A stretch of 64,000 bases of DNA. Origin: Hymenobacter daecheongensis DSM 21074 (GTDB taxonomy: Bacteria > Bacteroidota > Bacteroidia > Cytophagales > Hymenobacteraceae). Of this stretch, positions 35,208 through 44,437 are shown one piece after another. The notes beneath the pieces were generated by a model, which had not been told where the DNA came from, did not search any database, and was given only the letters and a program-made list of their open reading frames with translations. Location of the stretch: NCBI RefSeq assembly GCF_900141805.1, contig NZ_FQYN01000005.1, positions 124,001 through 188,000 on the forward strand, given 5' to 3'. Within the stretch, counting starts at the first letter, position 1; each line of letters begins with the position of its first letter. Made by a program: the position numbers and the translations under genes.

Positions 35208-35441
35208 TTAAGCAGCCGACTGATCTTTCTTCGGACGACCACGACGGCCGCCGGTGGTGCTGGCGGCGCGGGGCTTGCGCTCTTTGCGCTCGGGCTTGTA
35301 GGCGGGGTCCAGAATGGCGCTCATCTCGTCGAGCATCGTGCGCACTTTGTCCATGCTCTTGCGAACCTGGTTCAATACCAGCTCGTTGTCTTCTGCATTT
35401 TTCAGAAGGTCCTGCAATTTGCTCAAATCATTTGCTGCCAT
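35208..35441 (-). CDS. Small basic-tailed protein with AT-hook-like end (77 aa)
   Basis: The first 50 residues are a helical, charged region (LSKLQDLLKNAEDNELVLNQ, then MDKVRTMLDEMSAILDPAYK) that may form a coiled coil. The tail is rich in Lys/Arg and holds GGRRGRPKK, an AT-hook-like motif that contacts the minor groove of AT-rich DNA. It may be a nucleoid-associated protein. No named family is recognised. Its upstream region (35442-35707) is AT-rich and holds no other gene. Confidence 0.65.
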   Translation of the reverse strand: MAANDLSKLQDLLKNAEDNELVLNQVRKSMDKVRTMLDEMSAILDPAYKPERKERKPRAASTTGGRRGRPKKDQSAA

Positions 35442-35707
35442 GATGTTTTTTAGGTTAGGGTAGATTTTTATTTTCAGGACAAAGAAAACACGAATTTCCT
35501 TACGAACAACTTCTGGTTAAGTTATCAGCCTGGTTTTATTTTTCAGAATACTAAGTCGGCGACCTGCGTGACATTTGCCATGCGAAGCATATTTCTAAAA
35601 TCGCACCGGTTAGTATTACAACTCTACTCAGGCAGTCTTTTATTCTCTGCGAAAGTTTACGAAATATCAGGCAGGAGCCGCGGGCCAAGTCCCACCAATT
35701 CCCGCCG

Positions 35708-35715
35708 TACTTTTG
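35708..35715 (+). promoter_or_regulatory. -7 box TACTTTTG, leaderless position
   Basis: TACTTTTG fits TAnnTTTG and sits four bases before the ATG at 35720, the same spacing as at 20490 and 43988. Confidence 0.5.
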
Positions 35716-35719
35716 CGCT

Positions 35720-36019
35720 ATGCGCACATCTTTTTCCTCCAAGAAATGTCTTCACTGCGGCGGCTGGTCGGCCTGGCAGCAGCAGCCGGATGACCGCTGC
35801 GAACAGTGTACCGAATTGCTCGACCCGCAGGCGCAGCACCGCGCCGAGGAGCAGGCAGCCATTGCCCGGCAGCCGGTTTCGCAGTTTATGCTGATTGAAA
35901 TAAAGCCCACCGACGGCCTGGTTTTGCGTGTCTTTAAATACGCCATTCGCGGTGGGCAGCTGGCCTTCGCCGCCATTATGGCCTTTTTTCTGTGGGTGGT
36001 CACGGCGCTGGCGGGCTGA
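35720..36019 (+). CDS. Small zinc-ribbon membrane protein of unknown function (99 aa)
   Basis: The N-terminus has two Cys pairs, KKCLHCGGW and DRCEQCTELLDP, a zinc-ribbon pattern. After a polar middle there is one C-terminal transmembrane segment (QLAFAAIMAFFLWVVTALAG). It probably anchors a zinc ribbon to the membrane. No family name is recognised. The next gene starts 6 bp after its stop, so the two are probably an operon. Confidence 0.65.
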   Translation: MRTSFSSKKCLHCGGWSAWQQQPDDRCEQCTELLDPQAQHRAEEQAAIARQPVSQFMLIEIKPTDGLVLRVFKYAIRGGQLAFAAIMAFFLWVVTALAG

Positions 36020-36024
36020 GCGGG

Positions 36025-36390
36025 ATGCTGGCCCGCGAATTTCGCCACCCGCTATTTCTGATTCTAGCGGCTTTGTATGGGCTGAGCCGCTGGCACCGCT
36101 TCGCGGGGCTGGCGCTACTGCCCGCGCCCGTGAACTCCTACCTGGCTGATGTGGCCTGCCTGCCGCTGGAGCTGACGGTGGCGCTGGTGCTGCTGCGGCG
36201 CTCCTACTTTCGCCGCCCCGCATTCGTGCTGCCCGTTTCCTGGATTGTTAGCGCCTGGCTGCTCACGTTTGGCTGGTTTGAGCTGCTGCTGCCGCACCTG
36301 CGCCCCAGCGCCACCGCCGACCCACTCGACGGGCTGGCCTACGCCGCGGGCGGGCTGCTTTTCTGGCGCTGGCTGAACCGCCCTGGCTGA
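36025..36390 (+). CDS. Small integral membrane protein of unknown function (121 aa)
   Basis: About four hydrophobic segments are visible (PLFLILAALYGLS, LPLELTVALVLL, VLPVSWIVSAWLLTF, GLAYAAGGLLFWRW). No motif is recognised. It follows the zinc-ribbon protein by 6 bp and is likely co-transcribed and possibly a partner in the membrane. Confidence 0.6.
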   Translation: MLAREFRHPLFLILAALYGLSRWHRFAGLALLPAPVNSYLADVACLPLELTVALVLLRRSYFRRPAFVLPVSWIVSAWLLTFGWFELLLPHLRPSATADPLDGLAYAAGGLLFWRWLNRPG

Positions 36391-36427
36391 GCTACAAGCT
36401 ACAAGCTACAAGCCGCAAGCCGCAAGC
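36391..36427. repeat. Five 7-bp tandem units after the membrane protein gene
   Basis: GCTACAA occurs three times and GCCGCAA twice in direct succession, followed by GCTTTTTT. The first unit begins directly after the stop codon. The arrangement ends in a T-run, but there is no hairpin, so it is unlikely to be a terminator. Confidence 0.8.
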
Positions 36428-36538
36428 TTTTTTGGCTGGATAATGGCCGGTTAATACTCCTTTTTGAGTATCATGCGTTGAGGTAGAGAGGCCGGGGCCA
36501 CGGCAGCGCCGGGCCGGCCGCCAGCTACTGCTTAGTCA

Positions 36539-38317
36539 ATGCCCAAAAATTACCTTCATCGGCTGCTGCGGCCCCTGCTGATGTGGCGGCTGCGCCACAT
36601 CAACGACCGGGTATATCTGCTCCTGGTGAGCGTGCTGGTGGGGGCGCTGGCGGGGCTGGCGGCGGTGGCCATCAAAACCTCGGTGCACGAGGTGCAGACG
36701 CTGCTCTATGCCTGGGTGCCCGAGCAGGACCGCGTGTTTGCCCTGTTCCTCTACCCCATCATCGGCATTGCCCTCACGGTTATTTTTACCCGCTATTTTC
36801 TGGGCGGCACACTGAGCCGGGGCATCGGGCCCATCATCTACAACATTGCCCGGCAGAGCAGCGTGGTGCCGCGCAGCAAACTCTATTCGCAGCTCGTCAC
36901 CTCGTTTCTGACGGTGGCGTTCGGGGGCTCGGCGGGGTTGGAAGCACCCATTTCGGTCACGGGTTCAGCTTTAGGGTCTAATCTGGGCCGCATTCTGCGG
37001 GTGGGGCAGCGCGAGCGGCGGCTGCTGGTGGGCTGCGGCGCGGCGGCGGGCGTGGCGGCCATCTTCAACAGCCCCATTGCGGGCGTGCTGTTTGCCGTCG
37101 AAGTTATTTTGTCGGAACTGTCGGCCCCGTTTTTTATTCCGCTGCTCATTTCCTCGGCCACGGCCACGGTGGTGTCCAAGGCGCTGTACGCGGGCCAGCC
37201 GTTCGTGCTCATTACCAACAGCTGGCCGGTCGAGGGCATTCCGTTCTACCTGCTGCTGGGCCTGTTCACGGCGCTGCTCTCGGTGTATATGATTCGGGTG
37301 TATTTTTGGTCTGACAGGGTTTTTGAGCGCTGGCACGGCACCTTCCGCAAGGTGGTGCTGGGTGGTTTCGGGCTGGGCATCATGGTATTCCTGTTTCCGC
37401 CCCTCTACGGCGAGGGCTACAACATCGTGCAGCTGCTGCTCAGCGGGCAACCCGAGCATCTGGTAGATAACTCCATCTTCTCGGTGTACCGCGACGAAAA
37501 CGTGTGGACGCTGCTGCTGGTGGCGGCGGCCAGTATGCTGCTGAAAGTGTTTGCCACCTGCGTCACGGTGGGCGCGGGCGGCAATGGCGGCATGTTCGGC
37601 TCATCGCTGTTTGCGGGGGCGCTGATGGGCTTCATTGCCGCCCGACTCATCAACCTGAGCGGCGTGTACCCGATTTCGGAAGTGCATTTTATCGTGCTGG
37701 GCATGGCCGGCACGCTGGCCGGGGTCATTCACGCCCCGCTCACGGCCATATTCCTGATTGCCGAAATCACCGGGGGCTATGCTTTGTTTGTGCCGTTGAT
37801 GGTAGTTTCGTCCAGTTCTTATCTGATTACCAAGTACTTCGAGCCGTATTCGGTGTATACGCGCAAGCTCGTAACGCGCGGCGTGTACATGCATGCCGAC
37901 CGCGACCGGGGCCTGCTTTCCCAGCTCGACCCGCTCTCCCTGGTGCAAACCGACTACGTGCCCGTGCACCCCGACAGTACGCTGGGCGAGTTGGTAACCA
38001 TATTCCGCCACGCCCACCGCAACCTGTTTCCGGTGGTCGATGACATGGGCCAGCTGGCCGGCATCGTCTCGCTCGATACCGTGCGCGATGCCCTGTTCGA
38101 CGACGAGCACTACAACACCACCCGCGTGCGCGACCTGATGATGCCGCCCCCGGCCATCGTGAACCCCGACGACACCATGCTCGATACGCTGCGCTGCATG
38201 GAGCAGCTGAACGTGTATGCCCTGCCCGTAGCCAGCAACGGCCGCTACATCGGCTTCATCCGCAAATCGGCCATTCTGAGCAGCTACCGCCGGCAGCTGC
38301 TGAAAGAAACGGAATAA
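36539..38317 (+). CDS. ClC-family chloride channel/transporter with CBS pair (592 aa)
   Basis: Residues about 1-440 form the ClC membrane core. The gating glutamate lies in GSAGLEAPISVTGSALGSN, where Escherichia coli ClC-ec1 has GREGP; the E is kept but R is replaced by L. The second filter region appears as GGNGGMFGSSLFAG. The C-terminal 140 residues carry two CBS domains (DYVPVHPDSTLGELVTI and DDTMLDTLRCMEQLN), which in homologues bind adenine nucleotides. It moves chloride or other anions across the inner membrane. Transcribed alone. Confidence 0.92.
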   Translation: MPKNYLHRLLRPLLMWRLRHINDRVYLLLVSVLVGALAGLAAVAIKTSVHEVQTLLYAWVPEQDRVFALFLYPIIGIALTVIFTRYFLGGTLSRGIGPIIYNIARQSSVVPRSKLYSQLVTSFLTVAFGGSAGLEAPISVTGSALGSNLGRILRVGQRERRLLVGCGAAAGVAAIFNSPIAGVLFAVEVILSELSAPFFIPLLISSATATVVSKALYAGQPFVLITNSWPVEGIPFYLLLGLFTALLSVYMIRVYFWSDRVFERWHGTFRKVVLGGFGLGIMVFLFPPLYGEGYNIVQLLLSGQPEHLVDNSIFSVYRDENVWTLLLVAAASMLLKVFATCVTVGAGGNGGMFGSSLFAGALMGFIAARLINLSGVYPISEVHFIVLGMAGTLAGVIHAPLTAIFLIAEITGGYALFVPLMVVSSSSYLITKYFEPYSVYTRKLVTRGVYMHADRDRGLLSQLDPLSLVQTDYVPVHPDSTLGELVTIFRHAHRNLFPVVDDMGQLAGIVSLDTVRDALFDDEHYNTTRVRDLMMPPPAIVNPDDTMLDTLRCMEQLNVYALPVASNGRYIGFIRKSAILSSYRRQLLKETE

Positions 38318-38320
38318 CAT

Positions 38321-38553
38321 CTGTCATTGCGAGGAACGAAGCAATCCGTCCCGGACAACGAGCCAAACGCTGTAAACGCAGCAAGCCCGTCGGCTGTCAT
38401 TTCGAGGCAAAGACGAAGCAATTCGTCCCAGACAATGAGCTAAGGGTTGTAAACGCAGCCAGCGCCACCCTCTAACTGAAAGTGGGGATTTTAGGTTGAA
38501 GCAGGCTTTCTTTGTTGTCCAGGACGGATTGCTTCGCTTTGCTCGCAATGACA
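38321..38553. repeat. Repeat cluster: two direct copies and one inverted copy (CATTGCGAGG family)
   Basis: Copy one (38321-38382, starting CTGTCATTGCGAGGAACGAA) is repeated in the same direction at 38394-38460, both ending in GTAAACGCAGC. A third copy is inverted at 38515-38553 (TTGTCCAGGACGGATTGCTT). It starts just after the ClC stop and its last bases run into the start region of the next gene (ATG 38557). Confidence 0.88.
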
Positions 38554-38556
38554 AAC

Positions 38557-39774
38557 ATGCCACAGGAAGTAGCCATTATTGGGGGCGGGCCGGCGGGGCT
38601 GCTGGCGGCTCAGCACCTGGCTGAGGCGGGGCACCGCGTGCGGGTATTTGAGGCGCAGGCCACCGTGGGGCGCAAGTTTCTGGTGGCCGGCCACGGCGGC
38701 TTCAACCTGACCAATGCCGAGCCGCTGCCCGCCTTTGCCACCCGCTACGCCGACCGCCAGCCCGGTTTCGAGCAGTTTCTGGCCTACTTCTCCCCCGCTG
38801 ATCTGCGCCAATGGGTGGCCAGCCTGGGCCTCGATACCTTCGTGGGCACCAGCGGCCGCATATTTCCGACCGCCGACTACAAGCCCGCCCAGCTGCTGCG
38901 GGCCTGGCTGCGGCACTTGCAGGAGTTGGGCGTGGCGCTGCACACCCGCCACCGCTGGCTGGGCTTCACGCCCAAAGGGCTGCGGCTGCGCGATGAAAGC
39001 ACAGGGCAGGAAACAGAAGTGTGCCCCGCCGCTACCGTTCTGGCACTGGGCGGGGCCAGCTGGGCCAAAACTGGCTCCGATGGCCGCTGGACGCAGGCTT
39101 TTCAGGAAATCGGGGTGCGGTGCGTGCCATTTGCGCCGGCCAACTGCGGGGCGGAGGTGGCGTGGTCGGCTTTTTTTCGGGAGAAGGCTGGCCGGGTGCC
39201 ACTCAAAAACATGGCCCTGAGTTGCGCCGGCCACACGGTGCGCGGCGAAATCATGCTCACCGATTATGGGCTGGAGGGCACGCCGGTCTACGCCCTCACG
39301 CCGGCGCTACGGGCCGCGCTGGCCTCTGGCGGTCCGGCTACCTTGCTGCTCAACCTCAAGCCTGACTTAACGCCGGAGCAGCTGCTCGAAAAGCTCCGCA
39401 AACCGCGCGGCGGCAAGTCGCTGGCTGCTTTTCTGGAGCAGGCGCTACGCCTGGGCCGCCCCATCCCGATGCTGCTGCGCGAGTTGGCCCCCGCCGAAGC
39501 CACAGCCACGCCCGAAGCCCTGGCCCACCTGCTGCACCACCTGCCCATCCCCGCTTCAGGCCTGCGCCCGCTGGATGAAGCCATTTCGACGGCCGGCGGC
39601 GTGGCCTGGGACGAGCTGGACGCGCACCTGATGCTGCGCCGCCGCCCCGGCACCTTCGTGGCCGGCGAGATGCTGGACTGGGAGGCCCCCACCGGCGGCT
39701 ATTTGCTGCAGGGCTGCTTCAGCACCGGCGCCTGGGCCGCGCGCGGGGTGCAGGCGTGGCTGGCCGAGCAGTAG
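38557..39774 (+). CDS. HI0933-like flavoprotein, TIGR03862 type (405 aa)
   Basis: An FAD-dependent oxidoreductase paralogous to 20502-21776. The FAD motif is EVAIIGGGPAGLLAAQHL and the second signature is GRKFLVAGHGGFNLTN, characteristic of the TIGR03862 subgroup; the C-terminus has GEMLDWEAPTGGYLLQGCFS. The reaction is not established. The ATG at 38557 follows an inverted repeat by three bases, so the gene's 5' region lies inside the repeat; an ATG at 38548 lies within it. Confidence 0.85.
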   Translation: MPQEVAIIGGGPAGLLAAQHLAEAGHRVRVFEAQATVGRKFLVAGHGGFNLTNAEPLPAFATRYADRQPGFEQFLAYFSPADLRQWVASLGLDTFVGTSGRIFPTADYKPAQLLRAWLRHLQELGVALHTRHRWLGFTPKGLRLRDESTGQETEVCPAATVLALGGASWAKTGSDGRWTQAFQEIGVRCVPFAPANCGAEVAWSAFFREKAGRVPLKNMALSCAGHTVRGEIMLTDYGLEGTPVYALTPALRAALASGGPATLLLNLKPDLTPEQLLEKLRKPRGGKSLAAFLEQALRLGRPIPMLLRELAPAEATATPEALAHLLHHLPIPASGLRPLDEAISTAGGVAWDELDAHLMLRRRPGTFVAGEMLDWEAPTGGYLLQGCFSTGAWAARGVQAWLAEQ

Positions 39775-39840
39775 TTTTGCCTTAAAGAACGGGTCATGCT
39801 GAGCTTGTCGAAGCATCTCGCATGCTGACGCACGCCAAAG

Positions 39841-40004
39841 TAACTGTCATCCTGAGCCCAGCGAAGGACCTTCCTCCGTTAAGTGACAAGCCCTATAAAA
39901 TGAGCAAAGCCCTTTACCAGCGTACGGTAAAGGGCTTTGTGCGTTGAATTACGGTAGCAGTAAACTACGAGGAAGGTCCTTCGCTGGGCTCAGGATGACA
40001 GTTA
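39841..40004. repeat. Inverted repeat, perfect 36-bp arms with nested terminator hairpin
   Basis: Arms 39841-39876 (starting TAACTGTCATCCTGAGCCCA) and 39969-40004 are exact reverse complements. Between them CAAAGCCCTTTACC and GGTAAAGGGCTTTG (39905-39939) form a perfect 14-bp hairpin. A half-copy of the CATGCTGAGC type lies beside it at 39792-39828. The same nested hairpin occurs in the repeat at 41972. Confidence 0.93.
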
Positions 40005-40029
40005 CTGTTACCCACAAGTCGAAAATAAC

Positions 40030-40290
40030 CTACTCCTCTTCCCGCACACCCACGCCCCGCGCTTCGGCGGCGGCCAGAATGGCTTTGGCTTCGGCCAGAG
40101 CCTGTTCGCCGCCGTCCATTTCCTTGCGGTAGAGCAGGGCAAACAGGATGAAGAACGACACGATGGGCAGCACCCAGCCCAGCGCAAACCACAGCCAGAA
40201 CGAACGGCCGTAGCTATAGGCGCAATACCCCGTGGTGAGGGGCAAAAACGACATAGCGCACGCAAAGGCCAGAATGATGTCGATAAACAT
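40030..40290 (-). CDS. Small two-segment membrane protein (86 aa)
   Basis: Two hydrophobic segments (IDIILAFACAMSFLPL and LWFALGWVLPIVSFFILFAL) are followed by a charged, Ala/Glu-rich helix ending REEE. No family is recognised. It is divergent from the diadenylate-cyclase-like gene with 204 bp between starts, so a shared regulatory region is possible. Confidence 0.6.
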   Translation of the reverse strand: MFIDIILAFACAMSFLPLTTGYCAYSYGRSFWLWFALGWVLPIVSFFILFALLYRKEMDGGEQALAEAKAILAAAEARGVGVREEE

Positions 40291-40494
40291 GGCGGGCAGG
40301 GGCTGGTACTCCTAAGATACGCCCATTGCCGCCAATTCACAAAGTGGGGCGCGGGTTTCTGCCAGCATAACCTGGCCGGGGCCGCATTGTTGAGCGCCGC
40401 CGGCGGGCAGGCGGGGCCACCTTCCGCCGCGTTTTCCCGTACCTTCCGGTTCCTGCCCCTTCTCTCCGTTCGTTTGCCCCGCCCCGAATTGCCC

Positions 40495-41940
40495 ATGTGG
40501 GACCACCAAAGTCTGTTTCGCGTCACGGCCCAGCTCTTTGCCGATGGCGTTTTTAATCTGCTCGACCGAAATCTGAAGCCCGAGGTCTTTCTACTTGGGC
40601 TGGCTTCTGCCCGCGAAACCGACGAGCCCCAGGCCGTGGTGGTGGAGCCCATGACCCACCGCTACAAGCCCGCCGATTTTGCCAACGTAAAGTCGCTGGC
40701 CGCCGCCCTGGAGCCCGACGGCCCCCGCGAAGTGGTGTATCACCTGCACCCCACCGACCACGACCGGTTTGAGAAGCTGCGCTGGTATGATTTGATGCGC
40801 AGCGCTACCGAGCAATTACTAGGCGAGCTAACCGTCCGCCACCAAGAAGACCGTATCAGCTTTTGCTCGCTGCCCGTGAGCCTGAATGGCTACCTGGTGG
40901 TGGTGGTGCTGCAGCTTTCGGCCGAAACCTACCACAGCTACTACGCCCTGCCGCCCCAGCCTGGTTCGCGGGCCAGCTCATTGCTGGCAGCGGCGGTGCA
41001 GGAGTTTTTGCAGGACTGCTCCCGCGCCCTGCGCGAAACCGACACCGACGATGAGCGCCCCGTGCTGGACCGCGACTACAACGAGGTGCTGCGCGCCGCC
41101 GGCCGCCGCTTCATGCTGCGCCCCGCCGGTGGCAACCACGGCCTCTACGATGCCTGCAACGGCGTGGCCGCCCTGCGCCACGAGGGCGACGAGGGCATCG
41201 GGACCATGCTGGTGGCCCGGCGTCACCACCCGGCCGTGGTGCCCGTGCTCACCCTGGAAACGCCCATCACGCTGCGCGACCACCGCTCCATCCGCAAGCT
41301 GCTGGAGCTGAGCGAGGGCCGCACGTCGCTCATTACCGATGCCTCCAACGTGTTCGGGCTAGGCCACCTGGTGGAGCCCACCGACCCGCACTACGAGCCG
41401 CTGTTTACGGTGCACTTCACCAAGCACTACAGCTGGGACCTGAGCCACAACGGGCAGGTGATGATGAAGGTAGTAACCAACACGCCCCGCCTGCCCCAGG
41501 GCCGGGTCGATGAGCAGAACTTCGCCACGGCCATTCAGCGCGTGTTTCCGGCCGTGGATGCCGCCGGCATTGCCTACCTCTGGGAGCTGACCCAGAAAGC
41601 CAGCAACCAGACCAACGGCACCATTCTGGTCATTTCGGAGGGCGCGGCGCAGGAGGCCGTGCGCCTCACCCGCCAGTGCTTCCGCGTCACGCCCCGCATC
41701 ATGACGCCCTCGGTGCTGCGCCTGGTCACGAACATCGACGGCGCGGTTTTCATCGATCCGGCCGGCACCTGCTACGCCATCGGGGCCATCCTCGACGGCC
41801 TGGCCACCGAAAAAGGCGACTCCTCCCGCGGCTCCCGCTACAACTCCGCCCTGCGCTACGTGGAAAGCAGCCGCTACGCCTGCATCGCCATTGTGGTCAG
41901 CGAAGACGGGTTAATTGACCTGCTGCCGCCGAAAAGGTGA
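40495..41940 (+). CDS. Diadenylate-cyclase-like (DAC/DisA_N) protein with N-terminal sensor region (481 aa)
   Basis: The last about 80 residues resemble the DAC domain that makes cyclic di-AMP: TNIDGAVFIDPAGTCYAIGA contains the DGA motif (Asp at about residue 415), and GSRYNSALRYVESS stands where active enzymes have GTRHRAA, ending in IAIVVSEDGLIDLL. The catalytic RHR is thus RYN (448-450). The first 350 residues look like a separate sensor region; I believe it belongs to the DACNV-type sensor group predicted beside DAC domains, but this is from memory. No membrane segment is seen. The product could be c-di-AMP, another nucleotide, or the protein may only bind nucleotide. Confidence 0.65.
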   Translation: MWDHQSLFRVTAQLFADGVFNLLDRNLKPEVFLLGLASARETDEPQAVVVEPMTHRYKPADFANVKSLAAALEPDGPREVVYHLHPTDHDRFEKLRWYDLMRSATEQLLGELTVRHQEDRISFCSLPVSLNGYLVVVVLQLSAETYHSYYALPPQPGSRASSLLAAAVQEFLQDCSRALRETDTDDERPVLDRDYNEVLRAAGRRFMLRPAGGNHGLYDACNGVAALRHEGDEGIGTMLVARRHHPAVVPVLTLETPITLRDHRSIRKLLELSEGRTSLITDASNVFGLGHLVEPTDPHYEPLFTVHFTKHYSWDLSHNGQVMMKVVTNTPRLPQGRVDEQNFATAIQRVFPAVDAAGIAYLWELTQKASNQTNGTILVISEGAAQEAVRLTRQCFRVTPRIMTPSVLRLVTNIDGAVFIDPAGTCYAIGAILDGLATEKGDSSRGSRYNSALRYVESSRYACIAIVVSEDGLIDLLPPKR

Positions 41941-41971
41941 AGTTGTGAAGGGTGAAGTTGTGAAAAACCGT

Positions 41972-42130
41972 CTGTCATCCTGAGCAGAGCGAAGGACCTT
42001 CCTCTTCAGCTACTAGAAAACGTTTTTCAACGCACAAAGCCCTTTACCATGCGAACGGTAAAGGGCTTTGCTGATTTAAAAAGGCTTGTTACTTAACCGA
42101 GGCAGGTCCTTCGCAAGCTCAGGATGACAG
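41972..42130. repeat. Inverted repeat with nested terminator hairpin (CATCCTGAGC family)
   Basis: Arms 41972-42004 (CTGTCATCCTGAGCAGAGCG at the start) and 42099-42130 pair imperfectly. The nested hairpin CAAAGCCCTTTACC/GGTAAAGGGCTTTG at 42035-42070 is the same as at 39905-39939. Outside the arms, GAAGTTGTGAA and TTCACAACTTC extend the symmetry on both sides. Confidence 0.88.
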
Positions 42131-42167
42131 AACCGATTCACAACTTCACTTTTCACAACTCCACCAC

Positions 42168-43157
<990 letters not shown>

Positions 43158-43221
43158 GGAAAGAGGATTTTAGAGAAGTGGTGAAGAAGCAGGGAACTGC
43201 CTTATAGCCTACGGCCGCCCG

Positions 43222-43355
43222 CGAAAAGTGGCTGCGCTATTGGCAAGGCACACTGTAGCGCAGCCACTTTTCGAGACGAGCACAGCGAATGAGCCGAACC
43301 ATGCAGAACCGGATACTCGCTTTGCTCGTCGCGAAACGGATTTTCGCGCTACTAT
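43222..43355. repeat. Inverted repeats upstream of the DUF4112 gene
   Basis: CGAAAAGTGGCTGCGCTA (43222-43239) and its exact reverse complement (43256-43273) form an 18-bp-arm hairpin. Next to it GACGAGCACAGCGA and TCGCTTTGCTCGTC form a second imperfect dyad. The region lies between the divergent aldo/keto reductase and DUF4112 genes, so unlike most copies it sits in a 5' region. Confidence 0.85.
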
Positions 43356-43421
43356 CCAGCTACCCCTCCCACCGTCATTTTTTCGGCGGCTTCGTATGAT
43401 GACCAGAAAAAACCCGCCCCG

Positions 43422-43928
43422 ATGCCCGCTTCCAATCAGTTCCCGACCTACTCCCAGCCCACTCCTACCTTTGATGCCGATGAGCGCCTGCGCTGGGTGG
43501 AGCGCGTGGCCCGGCTCATGGACAGCCAGTTTCGGCTGCCCGGCACCGCGTTCCGCTTCGGCCTCGACCCGCTGCTGGGCCTGATTCCGGTGGTCGGCGA
43601 CTTGTCCACGCTGGCCGTATCGGGGGCGCTGCTGCTTACTATGATGCGCCACGGGGCCAGCGGCGCGGTGGTGGTACGCATGGGCCTCAATATTCTGGTA
43701 GACACGCTGTTTGGGGCCATTCCGGTGCTGGGCAATCTGTTCGATTTCGCCTATAAAAGCAATGAGCGCAACGTGGCGCTGCTGCGTGCCCACTACGCCG
43801 AGGGAAAGTACGCGGGCAGCGGCCGGGGCCTTCTGGTAGCCGTGATTGTGGGGCTGCTGGTGGTATTCGGCCTCACGGCCTGGGGAGGTTACGAGCTGGT
43901 GCGCTGGGGCTGGCAGTACTTCCAGTAG
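43422..43928 (+). CDS. DUF4112 family membrane protein (168 aa)
   Basis: DUF4112 signature: RWVERVARLMDSQFRLPGTAF, then GLDPLLGLIPVVGDLSTLAV and IPVLGNLFDFAYKSNERNV. Two short hydrophobic loops and one C-terminal transmembrane segment (LVAVIVGLLVVFGLTAWGGY) make it a membrane protein. Function unknown. Confidence 0.88.
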   Translation: MPASNQFPTYSQPTPTFDADERLRWVERVARLMDSQFRLPGTAFRFGLDPLLGLIPVVGDLSTLAVSGALLLTMMRHGASGAVVVRMGLNILVDTLFGAIPVLGNLFDFAYKSNERNVALLRAHYAEGKYAGSGRGLLVAVIVGLLVVFGLTAWGGYELVRWGWQYFQ

Positions 43929-43987
43929 CCGGCCGACCTGGGCCGCCGATTTATGGCTTTTTCCGTGATACTGCGCCCGGCTCGTCG

Positions 43988-43995
43988 TAGCTTTG
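43988..43995 (+). promoter_or_regulatory. -7 box TAGCTTTG, leaderless position
   Basis: TAGCTTTG is a perfect TAnnTTTG box, four bases before the GTG at 44000. It starts a three-gene operon (44000-45554). Confidence 0.6.
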
Positions 43996-43999
43996 CGCC

Positions 44000-44437
44000 G
44001 TGAAAATCCTCCGTTTCCCTGCTTCTGGACTGGCCGTTGCGGCCTTGTTGCTGCTGGCGGCCTGCCAGGCCCAGCCTACGCCCGCCCAACAGGCCGAGCA
44101 AGCCGAAAAAAGTCTGCTGGCCAGCCACGACACGCTCATGGCCCGCATGGACGAGTTGTATGACCTGCGCCAGAAACTTCGGGCTGCCCCGGCAGTTGAT
44201 ACCGTGGCCGCCGGCCGCCAGCGCCGCGCCCTGCTGGCCGCCGACGCGGCCATGATGGACTGGATGCACCGCTACCAGCGCCCCGCCGACAGCGTGGCCG
44301 CGGCCCGCAAGCTGGCCTATTTTGCCGCCCAGCAGCGCCGCATCGATTCCGTGGCCCACCTGATGACCAGCAGCCTCGATTCGGCCCGGCTGGTGCTGGG
44401 ACAGGCCGCTACTTCGCCCAAATCCTCCGCTCAATGA
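44000..44437 (+). CDS. Lipoprotein, first gene of the SCO/cytochrome c operon (145 aa)
   Basis: A GTG-initiated protein with signal peptide KILRFPASGLAVAALLLLAAC, a clear lipobox (LLAAC). The mature part is helical and rich in Ala/Gln/Arg and probably forms a coiled-coil or bundle. No named family. Its stop codon overlaps the next start (ATGA), which indicates translational coupling with the SCO-family gene and a role in the same periplasmic process. Confidence 0.75.
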   Translation: MKILRFPASGLAVAALLLLAACQAQPTPAQQAEQAEKSLLASHDTLMARMDELYDLRQKLRAAPAVDTVAAGRQRRALLAADAAMMDWMHRYQRPADSVAAARKLAYFAAQQRRIDSVAHLMTSSLDSARLVLGQAATSPKSSAQ

